Shown: piece after piece, positions 7,631-10,025 of the stretch | How positions within the stretch are numbered: position 1 is the stretch's first letter | How the letters are laid out: every line of letters starts with the position of its first letter | Assembly (NCBI GenBank): GCA_002372855.1 | Contig: DFIZ01000018.1 | Coordinates: forward strand, 1 to 10,025 | From: Bacteroidales bacterium UBA3684 | GTDB lineage: Bacteria; Bacteroidota; Bacteroidia; Bacteroidales; P3 | Direction: 5' to 3' | DNA length: 10,025 bases | The notes under the pieces: model-generated | The model's input: the letters and a program-made list of their open reading frames with translations, nothing else | Database searches by the model: none | Told to the model about the DNA's origin: nothing | Position numbers and translations under genes: made by a program

Positions 7631-7710
7631 ACTTACCATCGCCTTATCAAGGCCTTACCAACTCCTTACCAAGTCCTACCATGGTAGGTGTTGGTAGGGG
7701 TGTGATAAGG
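7631..7710. repeat. 11-bp iterated TTACCA-type repeats in fold-back arrangement
   Basis: Five consecutive units of exactly 11 bp start at 7631 (ACTTACCATCG), 7642 (CCTTATCAAGG), 7653 (CCTTACCAACT), 7664 (CCTTACCAAGT) and 7675 (CCTACCATGGT, one T fewer). The consensus is CCTTACCAA plus two variable bases. After a centre at about 7682 the motif returns in inverted form: ATGGTAGG (7681), TTGGTAGG (7691) and TGATAAGG (7703-7710). The outer arms CCTTATCA (7642-7649) and TGATAAGG (7703-7710) are perfectly complementary. The tract could fold into a long imperfect hairpin or present one site per helical turn to a binding protein. It lies between the plus-strand terminator and the 253-bp repeats. No family is recognised. 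Confidence 0.7.
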
Positions 7711-7756
7711 GGTTGGAGAGGTTCAAAAAAGGTGAAAATGTCAAATGAATATACGA

Positions 7757-7770
7757 CGCAGCACGCTGCG
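7757..7770. repeat. Short GC-rich hairpin beside the repeat array
   Basis: CGCAGC (7757-7762) and GCTGCG (7765-7770) pair around AC, and CCTCC follows. It takes the place, relative to repeat copy 1, that the 24-bp palindrome of copy 1 takes relative to copy 2. It may be the remnant of another palindromic module. Confidence 0.5.
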
Positions 7771-7848
7771 CCTCCATGAGTGCCGCAGGCACGGCAATTG
7801 ATAGCCGAGGGCGTGAGCCCACGGTGGGGGTGAGACGACAAAACAACT

Positions 7849-7914
7849 CGAGCCCCGCAGGGGCGACACCTGGTACCCTGCCATGTGCCGCCCCTGCGGG
7901 GCTCGGTTTTTTTT
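7849..7914 (+). terminator. Terminator-like hairpin in repeat copy 1
   Basis: A perfect 17-bp GC-rich stem (7849-7865/7889-7905, CGAGCCCCGCAGGGGCG and its complement) with a 23-nt loop is followed by G and eight T (7907-7914). Structurally it qualifies as a plus-strand intrinsic terminator. No gene precedes it, and the ompH terminator lies 270 bp upstream, so it is either a back-up stop or simply part of the repeat. Confidence 0.6.
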
Positions 7915-7988
7915 GTGCCGGTAAACTGGACCGTGGGCTCACGCCCACGGCTATCGACTTTTGCCCCTGTGGGGCTTTCCGCTTTTGA

Positions 7989-8012
7989 AGAGACGCGGCA
8001 TGCCGCGTCTCT
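7989..8012. repeat. Perfect 24-bp palindrome, copy 1
   Basis: The half-site AGAGACGCGGCA is followed directly by its reverse complement, giving a perfect palindrome with no spacer, then ACGGTCGGGGT and seven A. As a stem it has essentially no loop, so it is more likely a DNA-level site (cruciform, or binding by a dimeric protein) or a mobile-repeat core than an RNA hairpin. Confidence 0.8.
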
Positions 8013-8102
8013 ACGGTCGGGGTAAAAAAAGAGTGCCGCAGGCACGGCAATTGATAGCCGAGGGCGTGAGCCCACGGTAGGGGTGAGACAACAAAACAAC
8101 TT

Positions 8103-8166
8103 GAGCCCCGCAGGGGCGACACCTGGTACCCTGCCATGTGTCGCCCCTGCGGGGCTCGGTTTTTTT
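8103..8166 (+). terminator. Terminator-like hairpin in repeat copy 2
   Basis: A perfect 20-bp stem (8103-8122/8138-8157) is followed by GG and seven T (8160-8166). Beyond a C/T mismatch, the loop can add three more pairs (TGG/CCA). It is the same module as in copy 1 with a longer stem. It would also block plus-strand transcription from entering the convergent ompA-like gene. Confidence 0.6.
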
Positions 8167-8241
8167 GTTGCCGGTATTTTGGACCGTGGGCTCACGCCCA
8201 CGGCTATGGACTTTCGCCCCTGTGAGGGTTTCCGCTTTAGA

Positions 8242-8265
8242 AGAGACGCGGCATGCCGCGTCTCT
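8242..8265. repeat. Perfect 24-bp palindrome, copy 2
   Basis: This is identical, base for base, to the palindrome 253 bp upstream, including the following ACGGTCGGGGT and A-run. The absence of any change here, while nearby spacer bases differ between copies, points to recent duplication plus possible constraint. Confidence 0.8.
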
Positions 8266-8276
8266 ACGGTCGGGGT

Positions 8277-8314
8277 AAAAAAAAAGCCCCGCAGCGGTGT
8301 CGCTGCGGGGCTTT
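8277..8314 (-). terminator. Intrinsic terminator of the OmpA-family gene
   Basis: A perfect 14-bp stem pairs 8283-8296 with 8301-8314 (AAAGCCCCGCAGCG and its complement) around a GTGT loop. On the minus strand it is followed by a run of nine T (complement of 8277-8285). It lies 31 nt after the stop of the minus-strand OmpA-family gene, so it is very probably its terminator. Confidence 0.9.
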
Positions 8315-8345
8315 GGGATTGCCACGGATGTGCTGTGGGCTTTTG

Positions 8346-9869
8346 TTATTTCTTCAGTCTTTCTTTGCTCTGGCGGCGCCAGCGTTCGACGATTTCCTCG
8401 GTGATCGGGGTGCGCTGGATGACGAGGGCCATACGGTTGTTCTCCTTCGGGTCGTAGTGCATGATGCCGCCGATGGAGACGGGGACGAGCTGGTTGGCGC
8501 TCATGCCGAGTTCGACAAGCTTGTCGAAGGCGACTTTGGAGCGGTGCTCGGAGAGCCACTGGTTGTGGCGTATGCTGCCGGTGACCGAGTCGGCGGCGCC
8601 GATGATGTAGAACTCTACGGTGTCGTCCAGGTGGCGGGCCTTCTTGTAGAAGTCTTCGAGGCGTTTGGTGGCGTTGTAGTCGAGGTCCCACTTGTCGAGC
8701 TGGTAGTAGACGATGGCTGCCGGGAGGTTGAGGACCTCGTTGGCGTTGAGGAGCTCGTCGATGACGTTGCGCGGGAACGGAGCGGGATAGCCGCTGCCGG
8801 GAGCGGCGTCGGGGCCTAAGCCGCCGTTGCCGTCGTTGTCACCGTTGCCGCCTTCGCCCATCAGGCGGTCGCGGTCCTCGATGGCCTTGGCGATTTCGTT
8901 GCGCAGCGAGTCGATGCGTGCCGAGTCGGCTTTCTCGAGGTAGCCCACGCGGTCGGCGATGGAGTCGAGCTCGTGGTTCAGACGCTCAATGGTGCCGTTG
9001 AGGATCTGCATGGTGTTGCGGGAACCGTAGGCGAGGAACTCGTGGTTGACTTTCTCGCGCGAGGATGTGCGGGTGTAGGGGTTGTACTTGGTGACGGACT
9101 TGAAGAGGTTCAGTTTCACGCCGATGTTGAAGGAGGGGATGATGTCGAAGATGGTTCGCTGGTTGTCGTAGGGCGACCAGTCCCAGGTGGATTCGGAGCC
9201 GAAGAGTTCGAGGCTGGCGTTGGCGGCCAGGTGCTCGGTGAAGGTGTATTCGGCGCCGACGCGGAAGGAATAGGCCAGCTCGAAGTTGCGGCGGAAGGAG
9301 CCCAGCTCGTAGCTGCCGTTGGGGTTTTCCTGGGTGCCGAAGAGCATGGAGGCGCCGAGGCCGATGGGGGTGTACCAGTGCAGGCGGCGGCGACGGCCCA
9401 CCTCGTAGCCGTTGAAGAAGTTGGTCCAGTCGAAGGTGACGAAGCCCATGAGGGTGAAGGCGTGGGCGTAGAAGGGCTGGTAGTCGTAGTAGGAGACGCC
9501 GTCTTCGTCGTGGGTGGGCACTCCGGTGAAGTCGATGAAGGGCTGCAGGGGGTAGCGCGACTGACCGTCGACGTTCATGAAGTTGAGTCGGAGCGACACT
9601 GCCAGGTCGGGGATAATCCACTTTCCTATTTCGGCGCTGATGTTGTAGTTCAGCTTGTTCCAACGGGCGTCGGATTCCACTTCGTTGCCGATGAAGGTCT
9701 GCAGGCCGCCTCCGAGGTTGATCCACCAGTTGTCGAAGGGGGAGGCGATGATGTAGAGCAGCGTGTCGCGGTCGGCGCCGAGGGCGAAGCCTTTGCGTTC
9801 GAATCGCTGGGCAAACAGGCTGCTGGAGCCAGCAATCAGTAGGATAAGTGTTATGACTATCTTCTTCAT
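8346..9869 (-). CDS. OmpA-family outer-membrane barrel with peptidoglycan-binding C-terminus
   Basis: The 507-residue product is predicted to tether the outer membrane to peptidoglycan. It has a signal peptide (1-20, SLFA/Q) and a beta-barrel-like region (about 25-258) of amphipathic strands rich in Phe, Tyr, Trp and Gly. A coiled-coil-like stretch (about 290-337) follows, then a flexible Gly/Asn/Asp/Pro linker (338-366). The OmpA_C domain (about 382-485) includes YYQLDKWDLDYNA (388-400), IIGAADSVTGS (422-432), NQWLSEHRSKV (436-446) and NNRMAL (477-482). Asp427 and Arg443 correspond to the residues that bind diaminopimelate in OmpA. The ATG at 9869 gives the signal peptide directly. The gene converges on the ompH operon and ends in its own terminator. 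The barrel subtype is not recognised. Confidence 0.92.
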   Translation of the reverse strand: MKKIVITLILLIAGSSSLFAQRFERKGFALGADRDTLLYIIASPFDNWWINLGGGLQTFIGNEVESDARWNKLNYNISAEIGKWIIPDLAVSLRLNFMNVDGQSRYPLQPFIDFTGVPTHDEDGVSYYDYQPFYAHAFTLMGFVTFDWTNFFNGYEVGRRRRLHWYTPIGLGASMLFGTQENPNGSYELGSFRRNFELAYSFRVGAEYTFTEHLAANASLELFGSESTWDWSPYDNQRTIFDIIPSFNIGVKLNLFKSVTKYNPYTRTSSREKVNHEFLAYGSRNTMQILNGTIERLNHELDSIADRVGYLEKADSARIDSLRNEIAKAIEDRDRLMGEGGNGDNDGNGGLGPDAAPGSGYPAPFPRNVIDELLNANEVLNLPAAIVYYQLDKWDLDYNATKRLEDFYKKARHLDDTVEFYIIGAADSVTGSIRHNQWLSEHRSKVAFDKLVELGMSANQLVPVSIGGIMHYDPKENNRMALVIQRTPITEEIVERWRRQSKERLKK

Positions 9870-9871
9870 AT

Positions 9872-9892
9872 TATATATATGTATATATATAT
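9872..9892. repeat. Alternating A/T tract in the leader of the OmpA-family gene
   Basis: A nearly pure TA dinucleotide run interrupted by one G (9881) lies immediately upstream of the minus-strand start codon at 9869. The whole gap to the preceding gene is only 30 bp (9870-9899). It may serve as an A/U-rich ribosome entry region, as usual in Bacteroidota. It could also supply a -10/-7 element, but no matching upstream element was identified. Alternating TA runs can vary in length by slippage. Confidence 0.5.
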
Positions 9893-9899
9893 CAGTATT

Positions 9900-10025
9900 T
9901 TATTGTTTCTTGTCGTTTTGTTTCTTGTCGTTGTTGTTCTCTTTTTCGTTTTCGGCTTCGTCCTGCTTGCGTTCTTCCTCGCCGTAGCCATAGCCATAAC
10001 CGTAGCCATAGCCGTAACCGTAGCC
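9900..10025 (-). CDS. 3' end of a protein with a (Gly-Tyr)7 tail, possibly a capsule tyrosine autokinase
   Basis: Only the last 41 codons and the TAA (complement of 9900-9902) are inside the window; the 5' part lies beyond 10025. The visible sequence is seven Gly-Tyr pairs plus Gly, then a highly charged end starting EEERKQDEAENEKEN and finishing in KKQNDKKQ, with a short NDKKQ repeat. Alternating GGC/GGT and TAC/TAT codons in an unbroken frame support a real coding region. Tyrosine-rich C-termini are the autophosphorylated part of bacterial BY-kinases (Wzc/Ptk1-like), and GYGYGY tails followed by a charged end are, as I recall, common in Bacteroidota exopolysaccharide tyrosine autokinases. 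That is the leading guess; another Gly-Tyr-rich envelope protein is possible. The gene sits 30 bp upstream of the OmpA-family gene on the same strand and may share its transcript. Confidence 0.6.
   Translation of the reverse strand, partial: GYGYGYGYGYGYGYGEEERKQDEAENEKENNNDKKQNDKKQ

Larger units (their letters stand above)
7778..8030. repeat. Tandem 253-bp repeat, copy 1
   Basis: This is the first of two direct copies of a 253-bp unit. In order it holds: a GTGCC-GCA-GGCAC hairpin (7780-7792); a long outer inverted repeat (7800-7825 with 7930-7955, one mismatch, core GGGCGTGAGCCCACGGT); inside that, a 17-bp inverted repeat (7849-7865 with 7889-7905) followed by eight T; a GCCCC-TGT-GGGGC hairpin (7963-7975); a perfect 24-bp palindrome (7989-8012); and a closing GGGGT plus seven A. 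No protein is proposed: open frames across it are by-products of the GC-rich palindromes. It resembles the composite palindromic elements (REP/BIME- or MITE-like) scattered in many bacterial genomes, but I cannot name a family and see no transposase or clear target-site duplication. Confidence 0.9.
8031..8283. repeat. Tandem 253-bp repeat, copy 2
   Basis: The second copy abuts copy 1 directly and aligns without gaps, with about 14 substitutions (about 94% identity by hand count). All main palindromic modules are kept: hairpin 8033-8045, outer arms 8053-8078 and 8183-8208 (outermost pair lost), inner arms 8103-8122 and 8138-8157 followed by seven T, and the 24-bp palindrome 8242-8265. One A/C mismatch of the inner stem in copy 1 is a proper pair here (T at 8141), lengthening that stem to 20 bp. 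The small GCCCC-TGT-GGGGC hairpin is broken in this copy. The closing A-run merges with the T-run of the minus-strand terminator of the OmpA gene. Confidence 0.9.

Noticed and set aside
7778..8283. CRISPR array
   Set aside because: There are only two long direct units, no short repeats with unique spacers and no cas genes.
8011..8691. Minus-strand open frame running from the ompA-like gene into the repeats
   Set aside because: It is out of frame with the OmpA-family protein, crosses that gene's terminator and reads into the palindromic repeats, so it is a by-product of composition.
1..10025. tRNA, rRNA, riboswitch, transposase or integrase genes
   Set aside because: I looked on both strands and found no tRNA cloverleaf, rRNA segment, recognisable riboswitch core or recombinase motif.

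Overview
The window looks like chromosomal DNA of a Bacteroidales bacterium (Bacteroidota). The main support is the cluster DUF6089 barrel protein, uppS, bamA, ompH, ompH, an order known from this phylum, preceded by a DUF4837 lipoprotein, a Bacteroidota family. AT-rich leaders without clear Shine-Dalgarno sequences and an OmpA-type barrel protein with a peptidoglycan-binding C-terminus agree with this. Coding DNA is GC-rich with strong third-position bias, which leaves long open but meaningless antisense frames. I cannot name the genus.

Positions 1-7514 hold seven co-directional plus-strand genes: an extended short-chain dehydrogenase/epimerase (114-1097), a DUF4837 lipoprotein (1099-2109), a DUF6089 outer-membrane barrel protein (2096-2965), isoprenyl transferase uppS (2978-3715), bamA (3796-6327) and two OmpH/Skp chaperones (6334-6975, 7002-7514). 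Spacing is very tight (1 nt gap, 14 nt overlap, 12, 80, 6 and 26 nt), so this is probably one operon or two, with a possible internal promoter in the 80-bp AT-rich gap before bamA. The theme is envelope building: UppS makes the lipid carrier for peptidoglycan and surface glycans, the OmpH proteins escort unfolded outer-membrane proteins, and BamA inserts them. A strong intrinsic terminator follows at 7541-7579.

Positions 7580-8345 are a non-coding, repeat-rich spacer between convergent transcription units. It holds an 11-bp iterated TTACCA-type tract that folds back on itself (7631-7710), then two tandem 253-bp units (7778-8030, 8031-8283; about 94% identical, no gaps). Each unit has nested inverted repeats, one hairpin followed by 7-8 T, and a perfect 24-bp palindrome. 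A terminator for the opposite strand closes the spacer (8277-8314). I regard this as the least explained part of the window.

Positions 8346-10025 are on the minus strand: a 507-residue OmpA-family barrel protein and, upstream of it, the last 41 codons of a protein with a (Gly-Tyr)7 tail followed by a charged end. That tail resembles the tyrosine-rich C-terminus of Bacteroidota capsule/exopolysaccharide tyrosine autokinases, but the catalytic part lies outside the window. No tRNA, rRNA, CRISPR array, transposase or integrase was seen.
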